64,000 bases of DNA. Source: Lentinula raphanica. Lineage: Eukaryota; Basidiomycota; Agaricomycetes; Agaricales; Omphalotaceae. Positions 31,634-43,905 of this stretch are shown one piece after another; position 1 is the stretch's first letter; every line of letters starts with the position of its first letter. The DNA lies in NCBI GenBank assembly GCA_027919835.1, contig JANVFP010000019.1, forward strand, positions 744,001-808,000, given 5' to 3'. The notes beneath the pieces were generated by a model. It was not told the DNA's origin and searched no databases. It worked only from the letters and a program-made list of their open reading frames with translations. Position numbers and translations under genes: made by a program.

Positions 31634-32775
31634 ATGCCTCCTTCGTTCTCTTCGTTCAACATGGACCCGGACCCATTCTCCACTGGACCTCTATCTACCT
31701 CACCTGCTGTGTTTTCATCGACACCTGCACCAACTCTCTACCAGCCCACTCCTCCACTACATAACATCGATCTCCACTCGTCGTCCATAGTAATGCCCAC
31801 AACTCCGGCCATCTACTAGCAATGCGATAGCCGACGTGATTCCACAATTTCAAGCATCTACTCCGCCACTTCCACCGAGCAGTGTCGTGCTGCTCCTCGA
31901 CGCTATCACAGTAGATCAACTCGCCAACGATTTTAAACTCAATTCTCGTCATCGTGCCAATTTACATGCTTTTGTTCGAGTGAGCCTTTCTTTATTTTGC
32001 CACTGCACACTCAGCCCACATTGACTTTCGTCTAGATTGGTTCAGCAAACCCACCTTTGACTCGAACAGAGATTGCGACTCACCTCTATATGCTCGCATC
32101 TGCGTATGCTTTTGAGGAAGAATTCGTCCGCCGAGACGAGGCTAGGATCAAAAGCAACGGAGACCTTCAAGATGTATTCCAAGACCTCAAGATACGGCTG
32201 GAGGACACGTTCGATGTCACAAACGAGCAGCATGTATGTTCTTTTTGTGCTCCTTTTCCACAATATGATTCATTCGCTCCATCCAGACCACTATCCGATG
32301 TGTAGCCCAGGATATAATCTTTCAGAAGAACCGCACTTCGTTTTGCCAACTCTTCGTTGAAGTAATGGTGAGCATCAGACCACTATCATTGTGACTCTTC
32401 TCATGGACATTCAAGGGAGCTTTGCGTCGTGATAAAGTGACGCTGAAAATGACCCACATTTTCGATCTCCCAGGTCGCGAGAAACGACTTCAATCCGTTG
32501 TCAAAAAGATTACATCGTCCGTTCGTAATGCCTTTCGTCAAGATGTATGTGATACTCATTTTATTTGCTATGATTGACTAACTTCCTTGTGATCGTAATT
32601 CGCAGATACGTGACAGTATCACCGGAAATGAAACCAAATCACTCAAAAACTTTCACGTTCGGTGCCGCCGTCAAGTATAAGCGTGGTGGTAGTCGCTTCC
32701 TTCTTAATCATCACTCCATTTCCTTTAACCTTGGGTGGCTAACCCCCGAAGTCCACCAAGACTTAAACGAAGGGC
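31634..32775 (+). pseudogene. conserved basidiomycete hypothetical protein (fragment)
   Basis: Plus-strand exons: a Pro/Ser/Thr-rich leader (MPPSFSSFNMDPDPF), then SSVVLLLDAITVDQLANDFK and SRHRANLHAFVR. After an intron comes LTRTEIATHLYMLASAYAF, then EEEFVRRDEARIKSN and LKIRLEDTFDVTNEQH. Later pieces are REKRLQSVVKKITSSVRNAF and the last KSLKNFTFGAAVKYKRGG. Frames change at splice sites that are plausible but not all canonical. The family is familiar from mushroom genomes, without known function. It stops where ATTATAACA repeats begin (32790), and a stop at the leader-to-body join suggests decay. Confidence 0.45.
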
Positions 32776-33420
32776 TGGCTGTGTACATTATAACAGTTTT
32801 CAGCGATATTATAACAAATTTCAGGAATATTATAACAGATTACAGAATAGCAGCAGAATATCACGAAAATTCGGTTTCTTTCATTGATATGGAATGAACA
32901 TCAATTAGCATTGACAGCAGTTGGTAGTAAGCACAGGGGCAGTATAGAAAGTAGCAAGCACAGGCAGAACATAGACATATAGAGTGCCCGTGCGCGAGAC
33001 CAAATAGAGAAATGAAAACTGAACTGTGACCAAAAGCCATCGCCACCGCCGCTGTTAACGTAGAAATTCTCGCCTTCACCAAACCATTTCCTTGACCAAC
33101 ATTAGCAAAGTTCAACTGCAAAAAAGAGACGAAGTTGGCTGAACAGTGAAGAGGAACATCATTTGAACTCACATTGCAAAACTCTGACTCCTTCTGCTTC
33201 TACTTCCAGCAGAGGCCTCCTTTGTATTCACGGTTGCCGTCTGTCGCTCTAGTCAGCTCTTGAAAAGAGAAATTCGCTGATGTGTACTTAGGCATGTCAA
33301 AGATCATTTCGATCCTGCTAAACGTCGTTCACCATTACCGCTACCATCGGAGTATGGGTCTTCGCGCTGGTGCACGATCATTTGCTTCACATTCACCCTA
33401 GACGGTTTGGACATCTTGAA
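32776..33420. other. non-coding stretch
   Basis: Starts with three ATTATAACA units. A minus-strand exon-like piece (33418-33309, MSKPSRVNVKQMIVHQ) might belong to the next gene. Nothing firm. Confidence 0.3.
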
Positions 33421-33867
33421 TCAGAATGAGTTCAAGAAATCGGAACGACAAGGCAAAAAACCAGTCATTTTTGTTTTGCATTTAACCAGCCGGGCAGAGA
33501 AGATTCCTTCGAATGCTACGCACAAAGTCTGTAGGATTGGACTGAGCGAAGTTGGCGGGACAGATGAGATGAGGAAAAGCTTGTCTCTGTCATAGTCGTC
33601 GTCACCTCCTGCATATCTTCTAGTCCGAGCCTGAGCCTGGGATTGATGTTGCAAAAGAGGAGGAGGAGGAAGCTGTCTCTGTGTCGTGAGCAAAACTTCA
33701 CCATTGTAGACGAAATAGAGGAGAGACCAAATGGACATAAAGATCAATGTTCGCGTCGGAAATGAGACGCAGCTAACTGTCGTCAGTAGGGAACGTGGAG
33801 GTTCTGGAAGGTTTGAAGGAGTACTAACGTCGACCTCCGTCTCATCAACCGTGCCCAAAATTCATCC
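33421..33867 (-). CDS. hypothetical membrane-anchored frame
   Basis: A 145-residue minus-strand frame starting MGTVDETEVDV. It has one hydrophobic stretch, TLIFMSIWSLLYFVYNG, that could span a membrane once, then Gln/Pro-rich sequence. GTTAGT after MGTVDETEVDV and CAG before the hydrophobic part could make an intron. No family recognised; coding status is uncertain. Confidence 0.25.
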
Positions 33868-34560
33868 AGGTCCTTTGTCGTTGTCCATTGAGAAAGGGGA
33901 GTGTGCATATATACCATCAAACATACCTACATGACCACCTGTAGTACCGCCGGACTACCTTAACCACCAAAGGTCCCCGTTTACATGGTGAGAGTGACGA
34001 AGCTGAGAGCCGTTAAGCGCTGAATACTGAGTTCTTTTGTTGTCTTGTTCCAGACAGGAGCACATGTGAACACATAAATAAGCTCGTCGATCGTGCTGAT
34101 AGTGGAGGCTGTTTGGGCACCCAAATTCTTCTGAATTTGGGCTCAAGAGGGTGAAGAAGCGCAGGAAGAAGAAGCGAATTTCAGAAAGGTGGAAAGAGGG
34201 GAAGGTAGGAACGGTTGAGTGGATCCCGAATGAAATCAGTTGATCGTTAGCATAATGGGACTGGGGAAAGAAGAAACTCTTACAAACTCACCGCCATTGT
34301 CATACACGCGATGCCATTGATTATGTGGGTCACCGGTAAGACAATCTCGACGCTGTCTGATTGGAGAGTATATAAGCAGCTCAGAATCCAAATGATGGGC
34401 CATGCACGATTCACCTTCGGCATTGATCCCATGAAAGCAGCTGGTATCTGAGCTTTTGCCTTCCTTCTAGCTTCTCGCGCCCCGTAGCCTCATAACCGGT
34501 TATCCAATCTTCAAGCACTTGAGTTTGATATACGTCTGAGATGAGTGAGCATTCTTGGGT
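33868..34560 (-). pseudogene. fragment of a basidiomycete hypothetical protein
   Basis: Minus-strand pieces in shifting frames: EDWITGYEATGREKL, then AAFMGSMPKVNRAWPIIWIL and DPHNQWHRVYDNGG before a GTGAGT donor. This order recalls a family of transposon-linked mushroom proteins. No complete frame survives. Confidence 0.35.
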
Positions 34561-35636
34561 CTTCACTGTTGGAGAGGGTTAGATAGAGAGCGGAAAAAAT
34601 AGCGGAGATGGAGAGTTGATACACCAAAGGCCTATCCTTTGGCGGTTGGGTGATGATGAGAGTACGAGAAGAAAATTCAGAAGACGACGGGAACGTTTAA
34701 AATTATAGGCGCGCGTCGCGACACGGTTCACGTGACAGCGAAAATCACAAGTCTTGAAGTTGAACGTTGAAGCTGAAGCTTGACAGACAGTGCTTGTTCG
34801 TCAACGTTTCAACATAACACTTACAGGAGCGAAGCTGTATGCAGCATAGAGTAAGTCTCCCTCAGCCCTCGTAAGATCTCATTCCTTGTCTTTGACATGC
34901 TATAGATGCCAATTATCAGGCATTTGAAGTTTGGAGGGGTGGAACAATACAAACTTGTTATAATGCTGTGATAACACTGTAATAACATGCTGTTGCTTGC
35001 AATAACGAGTTGCAATCCTTACAGCTGATTCTTACACATTTCAGTATATTATAACTCCAATGATATGTGTGAATATTGTTACAGCACAATTATCATATCT
35101 GACAAATGTTGTATCCCCATTATATCATTTGTGCTATTTTGCTGATGGAGGCAATGAGGAGCTAGAGGTGACAGTTCACAAAAATGAATATATATTGATT
35201 TGAAGAAACATACCATGAGATTCAAGAATCAAAGAATTGAGTATAGGGGAGGGGGGGGATTTTCTGCACAATTTCGACTGGTGCAACTCGAGGCGGCTGA
35301 AGTGACGGTTTAGCATACATAGAATATGAGGACAGGAGTTACTTCCACCTACAGGAAGTGTGGCACCTGCATGTCAATCAAAGTTCAGTGAGTTTAGAGC
35401 TGAAGATAGAGAGGTGTTGACAGACGCACCGAGGGTGTTGACAGACGCACCGCGAAGTTGTGCTGGACGCTGTAGACTCTGTAGAAGACATTTCGAGTGG
35501 AGCACTTCTTGTTGGAAGTATGAGGGAGAAATCGAGTCGTCCATTGTCCTTTCGAATGATTTTTGAATCAAAATCCGCGATAAGAATTTCAAAAACGAGT
35601 ACTACTAGAGAGCCAAAAAGAACGAATTGCAGAAAC
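34561..35636. other. AT-rich non-coding region
   Basis: No gene recognised. Features are ATAACA-rich sequence (34955-35060) and a short direct repeat GGTGTTGACAGACGCACCG at 35413 and 35432. Confidence 0.3.
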
Positions 35637-35854
35637 TGTGACCCAGATGTAGCGGTAACACTACGCAAGTGGTTGGGGACTTAGAGTAGGTCGTCGAGAG
35701 AACGGTTGTAACTGGGGTGTTTTCGAGATAACCTAGGGTATATCGTACAAACGAGCTGTCCTTATATACCCTACCGAAATGACCTTTCTAAATTAGGTAA
35801 CGAAATCTTATGTAAGGTACTGAGCTTAGAAGTTTAACGCCCGTCGTCGTTACA
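35637..35854 (-). repeat. probable LTR of a Ty3/gypsy element
   Basis: Read on the minus strand it starts TGTAACGACGACGGG and ends GGGTCACA (TG...CA), 218 bp. A TATA-like TATATAAGGAC lies in the middle. Immediately upstream on the same strand is a purine-rich GGAGGACCTTTGGAGGGC, as expected of a polypurine tract, and remnants of a coding end. No second copy is in the window, so this is a truncated or solo LTR. Confidence 0.4.
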
Positions 35855-36325
35855 TACGCCCTCCAAAGGTCCTCCACGAGGATCTTTCTTCTTCACGCGT
35901 CCATTTCTTTGTTGCTGGCCGACTTGGTTCAGGACGGTCCAGCACCCGCGGTTTGAGTAGGATCAGACTCCAAGAAACTGTCAAGATCCGGAGTGGGAAT
36001 GTTGGCCATAGGGCCGAGGTCAAGACTGGACTTCAAGAAAGTACATCGAGGAAAGCAAAGAAAGTAGTGTTTGATGAACTAATGAGCCGCGTCAACATTT
36101 CACGGTATGCCATAACTCTTCGGCAATCCTGAATGCAGTCATTGCTTACCAACGCTCTAGATTGTGAACCCTCTGTATGATGTCGAGTTCGTAACGTCCT
36201 GCCAATACTGAAGCATTCGAATAGGTATGGCCTCAAAAACCCGTGTCTGCGGTTACCGAAATCCAATTGAGAGTAACTGCTATCAATGAGATTGCACATG
36301 TTGATTCGATCTGTCTCATTTTGAG
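35855..36325 (-). other. remnant upstream of the probable LTR
   Basis: Minus-strand short frames, among them MANIPTPDLDSFLESDP followed by a stop. Could be the end of a gypsy polyprotein. Not identified. Confidence 0.25.
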
Positions 36326-37300
36326 GACGATACAAGTGCTAGTATAACACTCTCTTTGAACAATCGCACATCAACGTCAACTCCAAGTAATGGCAATACA
36401 AGTAATACGCATGAACAGGCCAAGAACACCGACAAGGTGTGATCTTCTATCACATTCATTCTGTTGATGAACTAATCATGATTGTCTCGACAGATGTTCA
36501 CCGCAGTGATTCCTCTCAAAGAAAAGGCAGCCACATTGGAAGGGGCAGTAGGCGAAGAACAAGATACGGTGTGTTATCAATATCTCATTGACACATCGTC
36601 ACCGTTGACACTAATCGTCTCGACAGATGCTTACCGCGGTAATTCCTCCCAAAGAAAAGGCAACCTCAGAAGAAGCAGTAGGCAAAGAACAAGATATGGT
36701 GCGTCGATGTGCTGTTGTCCAAGGCATGTCAAGACTGATCTATTTCTATAGATTGTAGTTTCCACTTTGGCTAGCGGAACTCCTGGCCATGTAACACCTC
36801 CGATTCCTGTCACAGTCCAACCTCTATCACCTATCACTGTCGACATTGTCAGTTCCGAAACATGCTCGACCGATAAATCAGTGCCAGCACCTTCCACCGT
36901 TCCATCTCAAGTCAACAAGAAGACAAAGAAGGGATCCAATGGGCCGTATCGGCCTTCTAAAACATCAAAGACAGCACGGTATGTAATTTATCTGGTGAAT
37001 TTTTGAACATGTCACTCAAGTCTTCTGGTCCTTTTAGGGGACTCTGTGCACTTGATTGGGCTTCGACGCATCCAAAAGGGACCAGAGAGGACTTTGACGT
37101 CTACTGGGAAGCTATCAAGAATGAAGAAACTGGGAAGGTATGTCTGTTCACCTCTTCCTCATTGTCAATTGATTGATCTCTCATTGCTGCTCAAAATGTA
37201 TGAAGCTCGCTCTAAGGCAGCAGACAACACACTTCAGAAGGTATGCACTCATGTTCAGATTTACTGCCACGCTCATTGTTGTATTTGATCAGGCTGCTCA
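36326..37300 (+). CDS. hypothetical protein with a duplicated exon
   Basis: Plus-strand gene with several GT-AG introns. A Ser/Thr/Asn-rich exon ends at AKNTDK. Exons 36494-36568 and 36627-36698 are near copies (MFTAVIPLKEKAATLEGAVG and MLTAVIPPKEKATSEEAVG), each a multiple of three. Then 36752-36978 ends in KTARG and 37038-37137 gives LCALDWASTHPKGTREDFDV. The last coding piece, MYEARSKAADNTLQK, is preceded by CAA where CAG is expected, so that acceptor may be lost. The GLCALDW segment is familiar from small mushroom proteins of unknown function. The 5' start is not fixed. Confidence 0.5.
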
Positions 37301-37757
37301 ATGACTTGCACTGCGCAGTGCCTTTCATGATGTGGGTCAAATTTTGGTATCATATAGTCGTATGTTCGAACATTGTGTCTATTGATATGAATAGATATGA
37401 ATCGTAATGTGTTTTGGAAAAAGTTTGAATCCAATTGAGAGAGATTCCCAATCGAAATGGGCAACGCATAGAAGCATCGGTGTAAAACAACCTACATCAC
37501 TTTAAAAGAGTGCCAACATGGAGAATAGACAAAAAAATGATGTAAGTATTAACTTTTCGATTTCACCTCGATTCAGAGCGATTGAATCATCATCAAATGG
37601 CACGAATCACTTTCAATTGTGGCATCACTGGTCACTAGGCCCAACTGCTCTGTTGTTGAGAAAAGACTCAATCCTTCTGCCCAACGGCGTTGTTTCCGAA
37701 CTTTTTCTGCCCGAGCTTCAGTCTTGTCAAGGCCAGCCAAGTAATCTTCCTACGTCT
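37301..37757. other. intergenic stretch
   Basis: No gene recognised. It lies between the duplicated-exon gene and the minus-strand oxygenase relic. Confidence 0.3.
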
Positions 37758-39010
37758 GAAATCCATGGTCGACCCATCCAAACTTCGCACCAGGTGCATA
37801 TTGAGTAAACGAGTAGCGTGTTTCCTTCCTGCCAATACAAGTGTTTGAGTGGCGACAGACACCTGAAGGGATGCCCGCCAGTGATCCTGGAGGAAATTCA
37901 ATGACCAGGCGGAGGTCCCATAGGATTAAGTGACCGCCCTTATGCCAATCGAACCAACCTAGGGACCAGATTAGACTCGTCCCCAGCATACGCGGCACTT
38001 TGATCGACAGTTTCATCAAACGTCGCAGCGTCATTGAGGCGCTGGGTTTCGAGTCTAGGACCAGATCCAACACAAGTTGAAGGGCAGATTACCGAAATCG
38101 ATGTGCGGTAGGCAGACCGTCCGGAGGCCAAAGTTGAAAGCAGCGACAGGAAGCACGCTGTTTGAAAATATACGCGTAAGACTACTGTCACTGGCGAGAA
38201 GACGCTCGAAATGTTCTTGTCAGTAGCTGTAGAGCCGGGGCGCCCAGGCCTTGAGAACACCTAGTGAAACTAGTCAGATATCTTGCCTACCCAGCAGCCA
38301 AAACTCCCTTACCTGTCACGAAGCCTGAAAGTCTTTGAAAGGCAACTCCGTAGCTGTTCGACGACTTTAGCATTCTTCTCATTCTGTACAATGTTGGCGG
38401 GTTTCTATCTAAATTTCAGCGAGGTTCTCTCTGTAAATCTGCCTTTGATATACCGTTCTTCCCCGGCCATGAGCAACGCCTGCAGATAGTTGAGGAAAGT
38501 TGCCACGCCGGTGACGTTTTGCTTGTTAGTGAACGATGCTTGCGGCCGTAAATCACGTAAGAGTGAGGCAGCTTCCTCAGCTGCAGTCTGGATGGTTTCG
38601 TTGGCTGGGTAGACAACGACGGCAATCACGCGCCTGTCTACATCAGAAATAGGTATTGACCGCCTAGGAAGACTGTTAAACAGCCAGTAGAAAAGCAACA
38701 AGCGCTGAATTACCCAGGCTGGGCTTTTACTAGAGTGAAAGGATCCTTGGCTCGGCGTCCGACTAACTCATGGAGAAACCATCTGCTTCTCGGGGGATAC
38801 GCCTTTTCTTTCTGCGATTCCGTTTGCTGGAAGCCTTCATGCGGCGTTTCCGGGACCCATTAGGAGGAGTCGAGGAGGCTGTCTCTTCTGCCGGGAGAGT
38901 TGGCAACGACCTGAGCTTTGGGGAAGGAGGTGAGGAGAGGGGCGACGAAAGAGGCGAGGCAAAGCTGGAGGAAGGAGGGGAACTGTGAGGGAAGGGTCTG
39001 AGTGAAGTTG
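37758..39010 (-). pseudogene. TET/JBP-like 2OG-Fe(II) dioxygenase, decayed
   Basis: Members of this family oxidise methylated bases in DNA or related substrates with iron, oxygen and 2-oxoglutarate. Visible pieces from the N-terminus: a basic stretch RKRRMKASSKRNRRKKRR (near 38800), VDRRVIAVVVYPANE with AAEEAASLLRDLRP, RRGNFPQLSAGVAHGRG and RLYSY-TGA-QEHFERLLA. Next is AAFNFGLRTVCLPHIDFGNL with the iron ligands HxD (His 38103-38105, Asp 38097-38099). After a gap come KGGHLILWDLRLVIEFPPG, the distal ligand in CRHSN (37849-37851) and ETRYSFTQY with the Arg expected to bind 2-oxoglutarate. Stops and frame changes make it non-functional. The exact subfamily is from recall of mushroom proteins. 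Confidence 0.6.
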
Positions 39011-40005
39011 GGGCGGGTTGGAAAAGGCCGTCGTTAAGCTCCTGCCCTTGCCCCTCCCGGCAAACAGCCTCCAGAAGGGCGGCCGAAAAATCAAAAGCCG
39101 GCTGGGTCGCTGTACGGCCCTCAAAACCTTGCTACCTCCTGTGTGAAATTGGGTCAGACAGGGTCATCAACGCGTCAAAAAGTAACAAAAACGCGTCTAA
39201 ACCTGACTCGCTGCCAAGAAGCGCCGCAAATGCCTCTTTTATTCCCTGACGATGGAGTATCTGAGAGCAGCTGGCTCTCAAATTCCCTTAGCATAGAGTA
39301 TCTGAGATCAACATCGCTGCTTCCGCAGCGGCTCAATCGAGAGAGGACGCGCGCCGGCAGTAGAAAACGAGAGGGCGCGAGACGCAAAAGATAGCAAGGG
39401 AAAAGGGACGCACCTCCAAGCAGCTTCAGTACCAACTTCATGACTGCCAGTTCTCAAAGCGACAGCAAAGGTGGAGCGCGAGCCCTAGAGTCTCCAGACA
39501 AAAGAAGGGGAAGTGCTGAGATCGAGACTCGAGACTCGAGACGAGAGTAGACAACAAGGAAAGTCCTTGAAGACATGTGATTGGCGCGGTCACTTGTTCA
39601 GCTGTATGTCATTGTCATACATCATATGTTTAAACCGGGATCCACATGTTTTTCTTGGACCAGGACAGATTGTGTCATCTCAGCCTTTTCCATTAACCCT
39701 GTGGAGAGTAAGGTGCTGAGTTTGGTGAGTGTTGTGGCTCGTAGACAACGCGGTGATCCAAGCGGGATTGGAAACGTCAGTCCTTGATTTTGGCTGACTG
39801 GCGTCCTTTCGATTGAGATCCTGACGACGAAAAGGAGCCTAGAGATGGCAGAACCTGTGCGAGTAATCAATGAACGAAATACAGATGCGCGAAAGACTTA
39901 CCTAGACAAAGCACGAAGCAAATGATAAGAAGAAAACGATCTAACGACCTTTAATATTGTATGTACATGCAAGGACTTAGATTAGAAGACCTTGTCTTCT
40001 CACAA
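39011..40005. other. intergenic region
   Basis: No gene recognised. Contains GAGACTCGAGACTCGAGACGAGAG (39524-39547) and scattered short frames. Confidence 0.3.
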
Positions 40006-40082
40006 GCCTGCTTAGCTCAGTGGTTAGAGCGCTTGGGAACTATTGATCTCAAGTGACGCGAGTTCGATTCTCACAGTGGACA
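40006..40082 (+). tRNA. tRNA-like gene, anticodon unresolved
   Basis: Good A box TAGCTCAGTGG and a near-consensus B box GAGTTCGATTC. The acceptor arm pairs at 6 of 7 positions (GCCTGCT with AGTGGAC), the D stem GCTC/GAGC is perfect and the T stem pairs at 4 of 5. The anticodon arm is odd: CTTGG and TCAAG pair around a 12-nt loop, so either a 5-nt intron or a mutation is present. I could not fix an anticodon with T33. It may be a pseudogene or a SINE head. Confidence 0.45.
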
Positions 40083-40377
40083 TATGTACTTGATGACAAA
40101 GGCCTATTTTTAATAGGGGTATTATTTTTGGACAGAGTCAGTGTTGGACATGAGCGGTGTATTCATACAACATTAGAAGGTATGCAATATTGGCCAAACG
40201 TTTAAGGCAAAGAGGTAGGTCATGGTCTATTACAGAGAAACATGGTTCACGTTGGATGAGGCAAGGACATGGCATCAAAGAGTTGAACAAGTGCTGAACC
40301 AATTAGGAAATCCCCTGAGGGCCCGAAAACCTTTTCCCTTTTGAAATTTCTTTTTTGGGAACTTACCGCCATCATCC

Positions 40378-43300
40378 ATGTCGCGCTTTGTTGTTTCCTT
40401 CTCAAAAGAGGAGACTGATGCTGCTTTAGCCTACTACTCCTCCAATGCTTCATTGCTTCCTCCTCCTGTCTCTGTATTCTTTCAAAACTTCTAGATCAAG
40501 TTTCCAAGCAAAGATCTAAGGAGAGTCCTGGGACGATTGATCTTCTGGCATTTACCGATACTCAGAATACGGCTAATGCTCTCGTGTTGACAATGGCTTT
40601 CCCTCAGGCAATGACAGTCATGGGTTCCTATCTACCCACCTCCTCCCTTTCACCTCCCAGAATGTCTTTCAACGATGGGTGCTCTCAGGTTTCTACCTCT
40701 CCTCCAAGTGATCTCTGTCAAACTCCTCCTACAACAAAATTGACTCGGAGAGGAGGTCTCTCTTTGCCCATGCCCTACCCTTCGCCGCCTAGAACTTTTC
40801 ATGAGTCAAATTTGATTCAGTTAGAAGAAACTTCTTCTCTACCCTACGTTGAGTTGTTGAACAACACTCAGGCTAAGGCCAAGACCATCAATCTGACAGT
40901 GCTCCAAGCAGATAAAACACGAATCATCAAGTTTCCTGGACCAGAGGGGATTGTAAAATCTGGAGGTCAGTTTAAAGAGGACGAAGTTGGGCTTATAGAA
41001 TAGACCGGTAAAAGGAACAGTGTAGGTCATGTATCTTTCTTCCTCTGCTTTGATTACTGAAGTTTTCATAGCGTAAGAGGAAACGGCCGACAGTTAACGA
41101 GAACGATGAAGATGAAGACTTAGAAGAAGTTAACTAAGAATAAGATGATCTAGAAGACAATGGAGACAACGAAGACTACGTTGAAGGCAACAACGGAGGG
41201 GTAGCAGGGGCAATCGAGGTAGTCGAGGGAGTAGGATTAGGGGAAGTTGAGCTGGTCGAGGTGGTAGGGGAAGTTGAGCTGGGGGGGGAGGGAATTGTTC
41301 TAGGAACAGGGCGAACATTTCTAGGAGATGCTCAGGCCAAAAGTCAAGATCAGGGTTAGCGTCAGACAGATTGGATGAGCCTGGTATATCTGGAGGGCTT
41401 CTAGAGCAAATTCAGAGGATCCAGGGACTGAAGATTCATCAAGGGCTGGGGCAGGAAGCTTCTCAAACAAATCCTTTGTTTATTCTCCCAACAGAGCAGC
41501 TCCCCCCGAGAAGTTCAGCAAGAGAGCACTCTTCTCCTCCTCACTCTGTCTTCTTCTCCTGACAGTATGGACTGGGTAGAAGAGTTTGTGGAGGCTATCA
41601 AAGGAGAACCCTGGGCCGAGCATGATGCTTTGACTTCGGACTCCTTGAAGAACCTTGCCTTTCGATGCTCGCGTTCCAAAAACATGGACATGTTCACGAC
41701 GTTCTGTAGGATGTTGAATGAACTCATGTTCACAGCAAAAGTGAATAGGTATAGTCTTCTCAGTGTTTCTCTTAATCTGATTACTCAGCGATAGACCAGT
41801 ATCATTCATGCTCAGCAAAGAGCCTTTCCCTCAAAAACTCCCAGCATCAAGGGTATAGTGAATACCTTGAAGCAGGAAGGCTTCAGCAAAAGAGATCTGG
41901 GTACTTGGATGAGTTCTGGAACTCATTGGGCTAGAATAGCAGGAGCAGGTATGTTCTGAGCCTATGTAACAAAGCCTTTAGTAGCTGAATATGTTCCCCT
42001 AGCTTCTATATACTCTTTGATATTGATCGCTGAGAAACGTTTCTCTTACTGTTGGGGAAGGGAAGTGTCTTCTGCCACTTTGGTAGAGGCCTGCCACCAG
42101 ATGAGATCTCCCTCAAACAAAGGTGAGAGTCTCTAAAATATCCGTAGAAATCATCCTTATTCTCTGCTCTAGTCACTCTTGCATTAGTTTAGGACGGTCT
42201 CATTCCAACCGTAGCCAAGCTTCAAAAAGCTATCATCTTTACAATACCTGTTCTATTCTCCTATGTTACCCATGGAATTTATTGTCTTCCTCCAGGCTCC
42301 AGTCATTAATATTGCTCAAATTGAAGAGATGGATTCGTATCTTGATCTTTTCTATTACAGGCGAGTAGTAGTCTCTGTCCTGAGGGTCCTCTTTCTGATA
42401 AGGAAATGGAGGATGTGATCTCCGCAAAAAAACCTCTTCCCTCATCTCTTCTACGTCCTATCACTTTTGCCGGGTTTGCGGGAGATATTCTCAAGGTCGA
42501 TTCAGCGGACTGGGGACCCATATATGTTGTCAAGGCTGCCTTCAACATCAGAAAAGTACTAGGAAAAGGGAATAGCTCCCCTTTCTCAAAGCAGAATTGA
42601 AATTCTTGGACTGAAGGTCAAAGGAGGATTGCTCTTCAGGGAGAAAGACCAAAGACGCTCAAGGTATTCTCAGAAAAAGTGAGTTAGCAGTCACTTTCTA
42701 TGAGCCCTATCTTATAAACGCTGTGCTAGATTCAACAACGTTACGATCCAGATATGGGGGCCATCTGAGCTAAACAAAAATAGCTATTTCTCACTCAAGA
42801 GGCAATCAGAGGGTAAGGTAACTTCCTTCTTATCCGTAGATCCAACTAATAATCTGAGTTGTTCCAAGGAGAGAAGTCAAGGTAGTTGACTATGAAGACA
42901 AGACACTAGTAACTGTAGACTCCACTTTACTGGAAGAGCATAGGAAATGCCTGTGGAATGCGGTAGTAGCTTTTTGCTACACCACTGGTGTAGAGCTTCT
43001 CAACAGAAACACTTCCGAGCCGGACGCACCACCCGTCTTTCAGGTCTGGCACCTTTCTTACTACACCAGATTCGGTCAATCAGTACACGTCTTCTGCTTT
43101 GATCACTATATCTATTGACTCTTCTGTTAAGGGAAACCTGTACCTAAAGGCTTCCATTCTCTACATATCAGACAATCAGATGGCTCAAAAGTGAATCACG
43201 GTCAGTTCTTCGTGAGAGCATCCAAAGATCTTCAAGCTTTTGGTAAAGAGTACGTTGCATTGTCAGAGGCCATAGGAGAGCTTCTTCAGAATATAGTAGA

Positions 43301-43736
43301 GAAGGTAAGTGTTCAGATCGTTGGTCGTTAATTGTCCTTTTCTGAACCTACTTTCAAGCGTTTTGTGTGGGACCCTGATCTATTTGAGAAAGATCTGGAG
43401 GCTATGATAGATATAATGCCCCTTCATGACACAACACCCATCAGACCTTTCACCGGCCTCGTCATCAATATTAACTCAGTTACAGCAGCGCATAAAGATG
43501 CGGGAGATCTCTTTGTGATTAGTCTGGGTTCTTACAAAGGAGGCAAATTATGTCTTTACCAGCCAAGACTAGCTGTGGAGACACGTAACAGAGATATTGT
43601 TTCCTTCAAATCTCAAGTCAATTTCAATCTACACTACCAGGGGGATCGTTGTTCTGTGGTTGTTCAAACGGATAAACAAGGTCTTTTTTATTCAAAGGAT
43701 GGCAATGGATGGAAGGACAATCCTTGGGTACAGTAA
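40378..43736 (+). pseudogene. second 2OG-Fe(II) oxygenase family gene, mostly intact
   Basis: About ten exons with GT-AG introns from the ATG at 40378 (MSRFVVSFSKEETD). A 1-nt shift at about 40480 separates FFQNF from LLDQVSKQRSKESPGTIDLL. Later pieces: MDWVEEFVEAIKGEPWAEHD, ARIAGA joined to SIYSLILIAEKR, DGLIPTVAKLQKAI, then NSWTEGQRRIAL after an in-frame TGA (42596-42598), and REVKVVDYEDKTLVTVDS. The last exon is the catalytic core: GLVININSVTAAHKDAGD with HxD (43491-43499), GGKLCLYQP, and FNLHYQGDR with the distal His (43632-43634) and Arg. The substrate is unknown; the fold is inferred from the motif order and the familiar mushroom family. Confidence 0.6.
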
Positions 43737-43905
43737 AGTAGAATTAGTGTAAGGATGTATGGCAATAGCAGTCTGCAACGTTTTTGAGCAGAATCACTTT
43801 GATGTCGAACAATAGCAATTAATAAATTTTGAGATAGCAGGAAAGGAAAGGGGCAGCTGAAAAAAGCAGACATCGCAGCAAAGCTATCATAGAGTCCCAA
43901 TAAAT
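43737..43905. other. short intergenic stretch
   Basis: Separates two convergent coding regions. No feature seen. Confidence 0.3.

Noticed and set aside
33421..33867. Confident membrane protein gene
   Set aside because: Only one hydrophobic stretch, no homology recalled and frame breaks around it; kept as a low-confidence frame.
40378..43736. Bacterial-type operon or horizontally transferred oxygenase
   Set aside because: About ten short introns with fungal splice sites and a familiar mushroom family layout argue for a resident fungal gene.
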